Shown piece after piece: positions 25,931 to 34,294 of a stretch of DNA of 64,000 nt. Both the position numbers and the translations under genes were made by a program. The stretch covers positions 36,012-100,011 of the forward strand of contig JAIEMG010000045.1 in assembly GCA_019752375.1 (NCBI GenBank), written 5' to 3'. Numbering within the stretch: position 1 is the stretch's first letter; each line of letters starts with the position of its first letter. The DNA comes from Gemmataceae bacterium. Its GTDB lineage: Bacteria > Planctomycetota > Planctomycetia > Gemmatales > Gemmataceae. A model generated the notes under the pieces. That model saw only the letters and a list, made by a program, of their open reading frames with translations. It did no database searches and was not told the origin of the DNA.

Positions 25931-26201
25931 GCCGCTATTCAAGCTTGGGCAACTGCTCGTCACGCCTGGGGCGCTGGAAGCGCTCCAGGCGAGCAGGCAA
26001 AGCCCGTGGGTATTCCTGACCCGCCACATACAGGGCGATTACGGCGACCTCGACGCCGAGGACAAGGCGCTCAATGCTCTGGCCGTGCAGGACGGCAGCC
26101 GCCTCCTGTCGGCCTACACCACGTCGAAGGGAACGAAGCTGTGGCTCATCACCGAGGCCGACCGCAGTGCAACCACGATCTTGCTTCCCGATGAATACTG
26201 A
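25914..26201 (+). CDS. small hypothetical element protein, GTG start
   Basis: 95 residues. The GTG start is chosen because GAGGAGG lies at the right distance upstream and no ATG exists before the conserved body. It contains EALQASRQSPWVFLTRHIQGDYGDL and ends in a beta hairpin (AYTTSKGTKLWLITEADRSATTILLP). This resembles a protein seen repeatedly on bacterial plasmids and phages, but its function is unknown. It overlaps both neighbours. Confidence 0.65.
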   Translation: MEIPSKPLFKLGQLLVTPGALEALQASRQSPWVFLTRHIQGDYGDLDAEDKALNALAVQDGSRLLSAYTTSKGTKLWLITEADRSATTILLPDEY

Positions 26202-26685
26202 GCGCACCCGCATCCTGTTCCTGCACGGCTGGTTCTCGACGGGCGATACGAAGACCGAGTTCATGCGGTCCTTGGGCTACGCCGTGCTGACGCCCAGGCT
26301 GAGCAACTGGTCGTTCTGGTGGGCAGTCAGGGCCGCTCAGCGAGCATTCAATCACTTCCGCCCTGCCGTCGTGGTCGGATCATCACGGGGCGGCGCGGTG
26401 GCTATGAACATCGACACGGGCGGGACGCCGCTGGTGTTGCTAGCCCCCGCCTGGCGACGGTTTGGGCGGGTTGATCGGGTGCGCGGCCCGACCTGCATCA
26501 TCCACAGTCCCCACGACGACACGATCCCGTTCAACGACAGCGCTCGGCTTTGCCAGCGGACTCCAGACGCAGTGTTGATCGCCGCAGGCCAGGACCACAG
26601 GCTTAACTGCGCCGATGGCCGAAGGGCGCTGGCCTGGGCACTTAACGCGCTAAATTGGACTTCCAGAATTCGAGCAGGCGTCTAA
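26191..26685 (+). CDS. alpha/beta hydrolase (RBBP9/YqiA-like)
   Basis: 164 residues. ILFLHGWFS opens the first strand, GSSRGGAVA is the nucleophile elbow (Ser nucleophile), SPHDDTIPF supplies the likely Asp and GQDHRLNC the likely His. It is at the short end for the fold, like YqiA/RBBP9 esterases. The start overlaps the previous stop by 11 bases and lacks its own ribosome site, so coupling is expected. Substrate unknown. Last gene of the 25.4-26.7 kb operon; converges on the kinase gene. Confidence 0.7.
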   Translation: MNTERTRILFLHGWFSTGDTKTEFMRSLGYAVLTPRLSNWSFWWAVRAAQRAFNHFRPAVVVGSSRGGAVAMNIDTGGTPLVLLAPAWRRFGRVDRVRGPTCIIHSPHDDTIPFNDSARLCQRTPDAVLIAAGQDHRLNCADGRRALAWALNALNWTSRIRAGV

Positions 26686-26727
26686 CCACTACCGCAGCAG
26701 TGAAATGCTCGCGTCCGCTTTCACCTC

Positions 26728-28941
26728 TCACTCGCTTACAGGCTCGATCTTCCACACCACACTCTTCACTTTGGGGTCGGGCCACTGACCAACCCCATCG
26801 CCAGCTTTCGTGGATGCGCCTGTCACGTCCAGGTACATGTTGCTGTGCAGGTTCAGTATTCTGCATGACCCGTCGTTCGCAGGCTCGATCTTCCACACCA
26901 CACTTTTCACTTTCGGGTCGGGCCACTGGCCCACCCCTGCGCCCGCCTTCGTGGATGCGCCTGTCACGTCCAGGTACATGTTGCTGTGCAGGTTCAGTAT
27001 TCTGCATGACCCGTCGTTCGCAGGTTCGATCTTCCACACCACTCCCCTGACCTTTGTTTCTGGCCACTGGCCAACGCCGTCACCCGCTTTCGTGGATGAA
27101 CCCAAGACGTACAAGTACATGCCGCTGTGCAGATTGCGAATCAGGCAGGTCGTTGCCTGTTTAATAGGGGTTGGGCTTGGAGCGGCAGTTTTGGTTGCAG
27201 TCCAGTACCACACTGCTCCGTTGCCGTGCTTATGCTGGCCTGTCAAAGTGTCTTCATCCTTGAACGCCAACTCTGCCTTGCCCCACTGAGGGTCGTTGTA
27301 AGTGACACTAACTGTGCTGCCTGCAACTGCCCACATGCCTTTTTCGGCACCGTTTTCAATCATCTTGCGGTCGTCATCGAACCTGATGGTTGACGAATTG
27401 CTCTCCGTACCTCTGCTGTACTTTAATCTGTAGGTTCCAACTACCCGACGAGCCAGGCGTTCCCCTGTCAATTCCTTCTTCAACACCCAAGACCATATCG
27501 CTCCATTGCCATGCTTGTGCTGACCCGTCACGGTGTCTTCATCCTTGAACGCCAACTCTGCCTTACCCCACTGAGGATCGTTGTAAGTGACAATGATCGT
27601 GCTGCCTGCAACTGCCCAAGTGCCTTTTTCGGCACTGTTTTCAAACATCTTGTGATCGTCGGTGAACCTGATGGTTGATGAATTGCTCTCCGTGCCTCTG
27701 CTGTAATTCAATCTGTAAGTTCCAACTACCTTGCCGTCAAGCGTCCCAAGCGGCGTTGTTTGCGGGACAAATGCTTTTGTTGAAGGCACTGCCGCGCCGC
27801 GTTTGGAGTCATTGACGGCCAGGGACGAAGAGGGCGGCGGCGGGCCTTGCATCAAGAGATACGCGCCAACTGCAACTCCCGCCATCACCAGGCAGCCGAT
27901 CAGGACCGCTGCTAGGACTCCCTTCCCGCCCTGCTTTTTCCGTGGCCGCGCTGGAGTGTCAGGAGGGACAAACGGATTCGGTTCAGCGGCCTTCGGAGCG
28001 GTCGGCTTGGGAATCGCGGTCTTGGGCCGCGACTCGTTTGGCAGCACGACTTCTAGCTGCGGCACTTGTTTCACTGGCTGGCGAGCGGCTTCGGCCAGCG
28101 CGCCAGTCAGTTTGCGAACCTCGCCATCGGTCTGCGCCAGCAGTTCCTTGAAGACGGGAGAAGCGTTGGGGTTCTCGAAGTCCTTTTGCGAGAACAGCAG
28201 GTTGTCCCCGTTGTCGAAGCGGTCCCACAGCTTTTTGCCACCGACCGTCAGCGCCCGTAGCGCCGTATAAATGACCAGGTGGGAGAAGTTGTCTATGTGG
28301 AGGCCGTAGCTCGCTTCGCGGAGCCGTTGCGGGTGCTGATAAGCGGGGTGGCCCACTTCCGTCGCCTTCAAGAACTCCAGCGCGGGCACGCACATGCCGT
28401 CATAGTCCACCAGCTTGACGCCCGCCGTGCCAGCCTTCGCTCCTTGGACAAGCAGCACGTTGCCGTGTTGCAGGTCGCCGTGGGCCAGATTCGCTTCTCG
28501 GAGCCGAGCCGCCATCCTGACCCAAATTTGGCAGACCGACTGCAAAATGGCGGGATTCTCCACGTTCGCTCTCACGAAGGTATTCAGAGCGAGTCCTTCC
28601 ACCCACTGCATCTTGAGGATCGGATACCATTGCCCACGCACCCTGATGCCTTGGTCGAGAAACTTGAACTCGACCATGAACGGCAATTGTACCTGGTGCA
28701 GATACTTGCTGATTTCGGCGTACCGCTCCCGCAAGCCCTGGATTTGGCGGGTGAAGCACTTGACGGCCCACTTCTGCTGGCCTGCTTGCACTGCGTACAC
28801 GTCCGCGAAGTTGCCCGAACAGGGCATGGGTAGCCCCAATTCGTTTGTGACGGCTTCGCCCCGCTGTAGCTCAAGATCGGAGAAGCACTGAGCAGGGGTC
28901 TGGATCGCTTCGTTGTAATCTTGGGAAAGGGGCCAGGGCAT
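26728..28941 (-). CDS. TerY-P-type protein kinase with ricin-like repeats
   Basis: 737 residues. The kinase-like domain (about 30-250) has the ATP-binding Lys at 61 (AVKCF), catalytic loop HGDLQHGN at 154-161 and DYDG in place of DFG at 179-182. One membrane span follows (341-364). Outside it are two roughly 95-residue repeats beginning GTYRLNYSRGTESNS or GTYRLKYSRGTESNS, then three roughly 48-residue repeats with RNLHS-MYL and GVGQWP-VVWKIEP of ricin/beta-trefoil type. The start at 28941 is set by AAGGAG 8 bases upstream. It is the last gene of a vWA-PP2C-kinase operon. Confidence 0.8.
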   Translation of the reverse strand: MPWPLSQDYNEAIQTPAQCFSDLELQRGEAVTNELGLPMPCSGNFADVYAVQAGQQKWAVKCFTRQIQGLRERYAEISKYLHQVQLPFMVEFKFLDQGIRVRGQWYPILKMQWVEGLALNTFVRANVENPAILQSVCQIWVRMAARLREANLAHGDLQHGNVLLVQGAKAGTAGVKLVDYDGMCVPALEFLKATEVGHPAYQHPQRLREASYGLHIDNFSHLVIYTALRALTVGGKKLWDRFDNGDNLLFSQKDFENPNASPVFKELLAQTDGEVRKLTGALAEAARQPVKQVPQLEVVLPNESRPKTAIPKPTAPKAAEPNPFVPPDTPARPRKKQGGKGVLAAVLIGCLVMAGVAVGAYLLMQGPPPPSSSLAVNDSKRGAAVPSTKAFVPQTTPLGTLDGKVVGTYRLNYSRGTESNSSTIRFTDDHKMFENSAEKGTWAVAGSTIIVTYNDPQWGKAELAFKDEDTVTGQHKHGNGAIWSWVLKKELTGERLARRVVGTYRLKYSRGTESNSSTIRFDDDRKMIENGAEKGMWAVAGSTVSVTYNDPQWGKAELAFKDEDTLTGQHKHGNGAVWYWTATKTAAPSPTPIKQATTCLIRNLHSGMYLYVLGSSTKAGDGVGQWPETKVRGVVWKIEPANDGSCRILNLHSNMYLDVTGASTKAGAGVGQWPDPKVKSVVWKIEPANDGSCRILNLHSNMYLDVTGASTKAGDGVGQWPDPKVKSVVWKIEPVSE

Positions 28942-28958
28942 CGGGGCGCTCCTTGAAG

Positions 28959-29693
28959 TCAAAGGCCAATCGTGAGCAGCGTCACGTCGTCGTTTTTCAT
29001 TTCCTTTTGGCTGCGCAACTGTTCGATGTATGCGGTAAGGGAGCCATTCGCGTCAGTCAGCCTGCGCTGCAATGACTCCCACGGGCGGCGCTGCTGTTCG
29101 TGTCGCTGGAGGAACCATTCGGCCAGGGCGTCGGTCATCAAGAAGAAGCGGTCGCCTTTCTCCCACTTGCCCACGGCGCGTTTCGCCTTCGCTAAACTGT
29201 CTTTCCCCGCGACCGCCCGCGAACAAAGCAAGGGCGGTCGGTTGCCGAAGTCCGTAGAACGCTGGACGGGGAATGACGCCAGCAGGGTGTCCTTCCGCAC
29301 TTGGAACAGGCAGCAGTCACCCACGGCTACGGCCCGCCAGCGGCCTTGGTCAGCTTGAGCCTTCTGCACGACCAAACCCAGGAAGGTAGCGAACGCGCCT
29401 TGCTCCCGCTTTTCCTCGCCAAACCAGTCCAGTTCCAGGTGATCCACCGCTTCGGCCCAACGCTTTTGCAGCGGCAGCAGCCAGTTCAACGTGGTTCGTC
29501 CCCGCGCTGCAATGAAGCCCTCCACCAGCAGTTTCGCCCACAGAGCAGCGAAGGAGCTTTCCGAGGCACCATCGGCCACGGCAAACCGACCCGACGCTGG
29601 ATTGCCCGCCAAGGCATCCTCGTACTCGTCGGGTGCGTTGCCGTCCTTGTACAGCGTGAAGGACCGCCACTGAATCGCGGAAGTTGCGGTCAT
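28959..29693 (-). CDS. PP2C-type Ser/Thr phosphatase
   Basis: 244 residues with PP2C-family motifs: DEYEDALAGN near the start, FAVADGASES (first metal aspartate), AVAVGDCCLF, FFLMTDALAEWFL and a C-terminal NDDVTLLTIGL. It would remove phosphate from Ser/Thr residues using divalent metal. Its ATG overlaps the vWA stop (ATGA). Its partner kinase follows 17 bases downstream, so the pair probably counteract one another. Shorter than many stand-alone PP2C enzymes. Confidence 0.8.
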   Translation of the reverse strand: MTATSAIQWRSFTLYKDGNAPDEYEDALAGNPASGRFAVADGASESSFAALWAKLLVEGFIAARGRTTLNWLLPLQKRWAEAVDHLELDWFGEEKREQGAFATFLGLVVQKAQADQGRWRAVAVGDCCLFQVRKDTLLASFPVQRSTDFGNRPPLLCSRAVAGKDSLAKAKRAVGKWEKGDRFFLMTDALAEWFLQRHEQQRRPWESLQRRLTDANGSLTAYIEQLRSQKEMKNDDVTLLTIGL

Positions 29694-30547
29694 TTCTGCA
29701 CGTCATGCTGGACCGTGGTGGCGACCTGGGTGCCAATGTCGAGGAAGCGGACGATGGCCACCAAGTCCGCGTTGAACACAAAGCCCCGCGAAGCGGGCGT
29801 CACGACAAATCCTTCCGCTTTGGCAGCACCCAGCAACTTCGGCGGCAGCAGGCTCGACATGCGAAAGAGAAGCTGCGCGTACTTGTCGGGCAACCCTTCT
29901 TCGCGGTCGGGGTACTCAATCGGTCGCAACTCCTTGCTCGACAAATGGGCGTTCAGTAGCAGCAGGTTTCCGTCCGTGCTGGCCAGGTTGCGGAGGTTGG
30001 CGGCGGGCTTTTCGGGGTCGCCGTCCGTGGCCGCGCCATCGCTGATGTTCACGACCAAGGGCGGGTAGCAGTTGGGGAAGTTCTTGAGAAACTCGGCCAC
30101 GGTGGAATGCGCCATTTGCAGCGCTTGGCACATCGGGGTCTTGCCCTTGGCCACGGGTTCAAACCAGACGGGGAACTTGAACTTCTGCTCCATCACGCCG
30201 CCAGCGCCGTCATCGACCTTACGGCTTCGCTGTTCGACCCGCACGGGGTTCCTGGCAATCTCGCTGATCGGGGCCAGGCTGCGGGCTGCTAACGTTCCTG
30301 AGAAGGCAGGCATGGCCTGGTTGCCGCCGTAGCCGATGACGCCGACGTGGAAGTAGTCCCGAATGCCATCGGACTTGGCGCACTTGAGCGCCAGGTTTTG
30401 CAGCAGGCGGTTGATGGCGTCGGCCACGCCCTGCGCCTTGTTCTTTTCCTGGTTGCCTGCGAACGGCTCCAGCATGGACGAAGACTGGTCCACCAGGAAC
30501 AGGAAGCAGGTCGGGTTGTTCCGTCTGATTTCTGCGGTAAAGGGCAT
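29690..30547 (-). CDS. vWA-domain protein (TerY-like)
   Basis: 285 residues. A von Willebrand A domain with MIDAS DQSSSM at 20-25, a threonine in KGKTPMCQAL and an aspartate in NISDGAATDG. TerY-type vWA proteins are known from comparative genomics to pair with a PP2C phosphatase and a kinase (the TerY-P triad) thought to sense a signal at the membrane or metal stress; the signal here is unknown. It is preceded, on the minus strand, by a copy of the shared 15-bp motif 33 bases before the start. Confidence 0.8.
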   Translation of the reverse strand: MPFTAEIRRNNPTCFLFLVDQSSSMLEPFAGNQEKNKAQGVADAINRLLQNLALKCAKSDGIRDYFHVGVIGYGGNQAMPAFSGTLAARSLAPISEIARNPVRVEQRSRKVDDGAGGVMEQKFKFPVWFEPVAKGKTPMCQALQMAHSTVAEFLKNFPNCYPPLVVNISDGAATDGDPEKPAANLRNLASTDGNLLLLNAHLSSKELRPIEYPDREEGLPDKYAQLLFRMSSLLPPKLLGAAKAEGFVVTPASRGFVFNADLVAIVRFLDIGTQVATTVQHDVQK

Positions 30548-30580
30548 GAATGACTCCCAAGCAAGGGTTCCGCTGGGATG

Positions 30581-30595
30581 GGTACAATTGCAGTT
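30581..30595 (-). promoter_or_regulatory. shared upstream motif, copy 8 (minus strand, exact)
   Basis: Reverse complement of AACTGCAATTGTACC, one base past the GYF gene's stop and 33 bases before the vWA start. It is in gene sense, showing that the motif follows gene direction. Confidence 0.7.
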
Positions 30596-30596
30596 C

Positions 30597-31469
30597 TCAG
30601 CCGAACGCCTTGAAGAACTTCTGTCGGTTCTCCACTAAGAAGGTCAACCGCTTCAACAGCTTCTCCCGCATGACGTGGCCGTAGCCTTCGTAACGGCGCA
30701 GGATTTCGTGGACCGACGCGGACCTTTGGATCGCGTCCACGTCGCCACTCGTCACCAGCGGCTTGTTCGCGTCGTCGTCCACCCACGCCTGGATCGACCT
30801 TTGCGCGTCGAGGAACGCTTCGGCCACGGACACGGTCGGCTGCTTCTGTGCTTCTTCGTTGCGCCGCTGGGCCTCGGCCTTCTGCCAGCGGTCGTAGGCC
30901 ACGGGATCGAGAATCTGTCCCGTGGCGAGGTCGAAGCCGCGTGGTTCGGCACTGACAGGGAGAGCCAGTGGTGGTTGGGGTGGGGCCGCTGTCGGGCGCT
31001 GGGGCGGCGGGACGGTCGGCGCAGCACGGCCACGCAACGACTCTTCGATCTGGCGAATGTCATCCAGCCAGTCCAGGGGCAGTCCCTTGATGGTGAACTC
31101 GTCGGCAGTGGGGGGTAGGGCCGCATTTCGCGGCTGTTTCTCGGCCTGCCGCATTTCTTCCAACCAGTCGGGGATTGGCTCAGGTCGTGCCCGCTCGAAG
31201 GATTCGCTCTTGGCAACGTCGGTCAGCCATTCAGGGAGGAAGGCGGCGGGCGAGTCGGGCAGCTTGCCTGCACGGGCGATGGCCAGAAACTTTTCGACGG
31301 TGATCTGCACGTCCATGCCTTCCATCCAGACCCAATCCGCTGCGCTGGCTCCCCCTGATGACGCCAGTTCCACCAGCTTCGCGGCGGGCATCGGGCCGAG
31401 CGGCTGGGTCTTCTGCGCTGCACCAGTGGTGCGGGCGCTGTTTCGCAGCAGATACCATTGAGCGGTCAT
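30597..31469 (-). CDS. GYF_2-domain protein of the TerY-P operon
   Basis: 290 residues. The N-terminus (WYLLRNSARTTGAAQ, then LGPMPAAKLVELASSGGAS and WVWMEGM) has the pattern of GYF_2 domains, which bind peptides or anchor partners. The middle is helical and proline-rich (PTVPPPQRPTAAPPQPP); the C-terminus is a helical bundle. The second of two in-frame ATGs (31469) has AAGGGA at good spacing. It is the first gene of the operon with the vWA, PP2C and kinase genes; perhaps a scaffold for them. Confidence 0.65.
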   Translation of the reverse strand: MTAQWYLLRNSARTTGAAQKTQPLGPMPAAKLVELASSGGASAADWVWMEGMDVQITVEKFLAIARAGKLPDSPAAFLPEWLTDVAKSESFERARPEPIPDWLEEMRQAEKQPRNAALPPTADEFTIKGLPLDWLDDIRQIEESLRGRAAPTVPPPQRPTAAPPQPPLALPVSAEPRGFDLATGQILDPVAYDRWQKAEAQRRNEEAQKQPTVSVAEAFLDAQRSIQAWVDDDANKPLVTSGDVDAIQRSASVHEILRRYEGYGHVMREKLLKRLTFLVENRQKFFKAFG

Positions 31470-32031
31470 GCGCATCTTCCCTTGAACGCCTTGGGCACGG
31501 GCCACTACGGGAGATTGCGGGCGAACCCGCCAAGTGCTGACAAGAATTCGGGAGATTATTGGGCGTCGAAGTGTGGAAGAGGGCAGACGAGCGGAACGGA
31601 GCATCCACCGTGGCTGCGCCAAAAAATAAGGAGCGGACAACCACGACCGCTCTCAGAACGCCAGCGACGGCGCAGAAAGGACGGAGCATGGCCGCCGCCC
31701 CTTTCGGGGCGTGCGGACCAAGCACCGCTCCTTTCAATTGAGCCTTTCGGCCCATGTCGCTGTTTTCTGAGAAGCAGTTACTTGACGCACTCAAATTGTC
31801 AGCGTGGCTGTTTTCGGGCCACGGTAAGCTCACATCTCCTTGTCGAAACGAGGGTAGCGACGGCTCGCCCTAGCGCCAGCCGCCCGATAAAGACTACTGC
31901 AACTCGCTGCGACCTGCAACCGCCGTGGTTTTCTTGTCACTTTGGACCCGTCCGCTCCGCATGGAGAAGGTGAAGGCGGGCCGCACGGCTGGTCGGTAGA
32001 ATCGGGGCTTCTGAACCCGTGGAACCGACCG
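31470..32031. other. gap between the divergent GYF and sigma-factor genes
   Basis: No supported gene. It contains one GCCCC-TTTC-GGGGC hairpin near 31706-31720. It should hold divergent promoters for the leftward TerY-P-like operon and the rightward sigma/kinase operon. It marks the end of the region that carries the shared 15-bp motif. Confidence 0.4.
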
Positions 32032-32613
32032 ATGGCACCGCCTGGACAGACGACGACCGAACTTCAACACTGGCTCGATCTGCTCAAGTCGGGTGACGAG
32101 CAGGGCCGCACACGGTTGCTCGACCGCGCCTGCGAACGGCTTCGCCTTCTCGCCCGCCGAATGCTGCGAGGCTATCCCGTGGTCCGTCGCTGGGAACAGA
32201 CAGGCGACGTGCTGAACGCGGCGATGCTGCGACTGTTCCGCGCCTTGCTGGACGTGAAGCCCGAATCGCTACGTCACTTCTTTAACCTGGCTGCCCAGCA
32301 GATTCGGCGGGAGTTGATCGACCTGGCCCGTCAGCACGCACGACTGGAAGGACAGGCTGAACTCAAGTCCGAGGTGCCCGCCGACCGTGACGAACCTGGA
32401 ACGCTGGCGGAATGGACGGAGTTTCACGGGAAGGTCGAAGCGTTGCCCAACGAGGAACGAGAAGTCTTTTCCTTGATCTGGTACGAAGAACTGACCCAGG
32501 CGGAAGTGGCCGACCTGCTGAAAGTCTCGACCCGCACCGTGATCCGCCGTTGGCATAATGCCCGCTACTTGCTGGGCCGTTCACTTTATGAACACGAACC
32601 AGACGCAAAGTGA
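32032..32613 (+). CDS. ECF-type RNA polymerase sigma factor
   Basis: 193 residues. Region 2 includes DVLNAAMLRLFRALLDVKPE; region 4 carries LTQAEVADLLKVSTRTVIRRWHNAR, the -35-binding HTH. TLAEWTEFHGKVEALPNEERE lies between them. The start at 32032 is preferred because the upstream sequence is low-complexity. It overlaps the kinase gene by 26 bases. Planctomycetes are known for ECF sigma factors paired with Ser/Thr kinases; the kinase likely controls this one by phosphorylation. A broken paralogous copy is at 42.8 kb. Confidence 0.85.
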   Translation: MAPPGQTTTELQHWLDLLKSGDEQGRTRLLDRACERLRLLARRMLRGYPVVRRWEQTGDVLNAAMLRLFRALLDVKPESLRHFFNLAAQQIRRELIDLARQHARLEGQAELKSEVPADRDEPGTLAEWTEFHGKVEALPNEEREVFSLIWYEELTQAEVADLLKVSTRTVIRRWHNARYLLGRSLYEHEPDAK

Positions 32614-34294
32614 CGACCGCCTGTGGGACGCGCTGGCCCGATGGGAGGAGGCGTTCCAGCAGGGCCGTGACCTGCCCGCCGAGGAACTCTGCCGCGACTG
32701 CCCTGAAATCATCGACCAGTTGAAGGACAGAATTTGGGCGTTGAAACGCACCGCCTGGATGACGAAGCCTACCGCAGACGAAGTTGCCCCCGAACCCCAG
32801 GACACCAGTGATCCGACGCCAAAGGCGCTGGGCGACTACGACCTACTGGAGCGGATCGGCGTGGGCGGGATGGGCCAGGTCTTCAAGGGTGTCCACCGCA
32901 AGATGGGGCGGATCGTCACCGTCAAACTCCTGCCACGGTCCCAATCGGCGGTGTGGGTTCAAGACGAGGTGACGGCGGCGGCGAAGCTCAGCCATCCGAA
33001 CACCGTCATGGCTTTCGATGCGGACGAGGCCGATGGCATTCCGTTCCTCGTCATGGAGTACACCGAGGGCGTCGATCTTCACCGTCACGTTCAAGAACAC
33101 GGCCCGCTGCCCGTCGAGAAGGCGGTGGACTGCATCCTGCAAGCGGCGCACGGACTGGCACACGCCCACGAATGCGGTGTGATCCACCGCGATGTGAAGC
33201 CCGCCAACCTGCTTCGCACTACCAGCGGCACGGTGAAGGTGTTTGACCTGGGGCTGGCGCACATTCGGGCCGCTCAGCCCCAAGCTGCTGTCGGCACCCC
33301 TGACTTCATGGCCCCCGAAGCTGCGCTCGACCCATCGAAGGCCGACGCACGCAGCGACATTTACGGGCTGGGTTGCACGCTTTGGTTCCTGCTGACGGGC
33401 AAGCCGCTGTACGACGGCAGCACAATCATCCAGAAAATCCTGGCCCACCGCGAACGGTCAGCACCGTCACTCCGCAAGGCTCGGCCTGATGCGCCCGAAG
33501 CCCTGGACACGATCTTCCGCAAGATGGTCGCCAAAAGGCCAGAGGATCGGTTCGCGTCGATGGCGGAAGTCGTCAGCGCACTGCGGGCCTTGCAACAGCC
33601 ACGATCGCGGCGAGGCTGGCTATGGGGACTGGTCTTGCTCATTGCAGTTGTACCAATGATGGCATGGCTGGTCTTCTACGGGCGGGGCAAGGACACGCAC
33701 GCCACGGTTGCGGAACCGCCGAAGCTCCGCGCCTTCAACCTGGACTTCACCGCGACCGCCGACGCGGACCTCAAGCAGTTCGACGGCATGGCTGACTTGG
33801 GCGAGCTTCGGCTGACGAAGACGAAGATCAGGGACAACGGCCTGGATCAGTTGAAGGGCTGCGCCAAGCTCCAGTTTCTTGATCTGAACCACACCGCCAT
33901 CGGTGACGCGGGCCTGGAGAAACTGGCTGGGCTGACGGAACTTCACCACCTCGGCCTGTCGGGTACGAAGGTCACGGACCAAAGCTTGCGGCACCTGACG
34001 GCCTTGAAAGGACTGAAGCACTTGAACCTGGACTTCACGGGGATCGGGGACGAAGGGCTGGACCACCTGGCGAACCTGACGGCGCTCGAAGACCTGCGGC
34101 TGACACGAACCAAGATCACCGACGACGGGTTGGCCAAGCTCAAGACGCTGACGAGGCTGAAGAAGATCGACCTGCACCACACGGCGGTCACGGACGACGG
34201 CTTGAAGCACCTGGCGGGATTGTCGCTCAAAGAAGTAGGCGTCTCAGGAACGAAGGTGACGGCGGCGGGCCTGAAAAGGGTGGAGAAGAAATGA
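32588..34294 (+). CDS. Ser/Thr protein kinase with LRR sensor domain
   Basis: 568 residues. A short N-terminal region ends in a CRDCPE segment. The Hanks kinase follows, with GVGGMGQVFKG, K113 (IVTVKL), HRDVKPAN at 200-207 and DLG at 220-222. A transmembrane helix spans about 341-362 (WGLVLLIAVVPMMAWLVFY). Eight or so leucine-rich repeats of the LxxLxLxxTxITDxGLxxL type then fill the outer domain. It would sense an external ligand and phosphorylate cytoplasmic targets, perhaps the coupled sigma factor. Its stop overlaps the next start (ATGA). Confidence 0.9.
   Translation: MNTNQTQSDDRLWDALARWEEAFQQGRDLPAEELCRDCPEIIDQLKDRIWALKRTAWMTKPTADEVAPEPQDTSDPTPKALGDYDLLERIGVGGMGQVFKGVHRKMGRIVTVKLLPRSQSAVWVQDEVTAAAKLSHPNTVMAFDADEADGIPFLVMEYTEGVDLHRHVQEHGPLPVEKAVDCILQAAHGLAHAHECGVIHRDVKPANLLRTTSGTVKVFDLGLAHIRAAQPQAAVGTPDFMAPEAALDPSKADARSDIYGLGCTLWFLLTGKPLYDGSTIIQKILAHRERSAPSLRKARPDAPEALDTIFRKMVAKRPEDRFASMAEVVSALRALQQPRSRRGWLWGLVLLIAVVPMMAWLVFYGRGKDTHATVAEPPKLRAFNLDFTATADADLKQFDGMADLGELRLTKTKIRDNGLDQLKGCAKLQFLDLNHTAIGDAGLEKLAGLTELHHLGLSGTKVTDQSLRHLTALKGLKHLNLDFTGIGDEGLDHLANLTALEDLRLTRTKITDDGLAKLKTLTRLKKIDLHHTAVTDDGLKHLAGLSLKEVGVSGTKVTAAGLKRVEKK

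Noticed and set aside
31559..31741. 60-residue rightward frame in the gap before the sigma gene
   Set aside because: Low-complexity composition, no ribosome site and no resemblance to a known protein.
28679..33654. Additional copies of the 15-bp motif at 28679 and 33640
   Set aside because: Both lie inside kinase coding sequence, are not ahead of a start codon and can be explained by the encoded residues. They were left out of the regulatory set, although the first is a close match.
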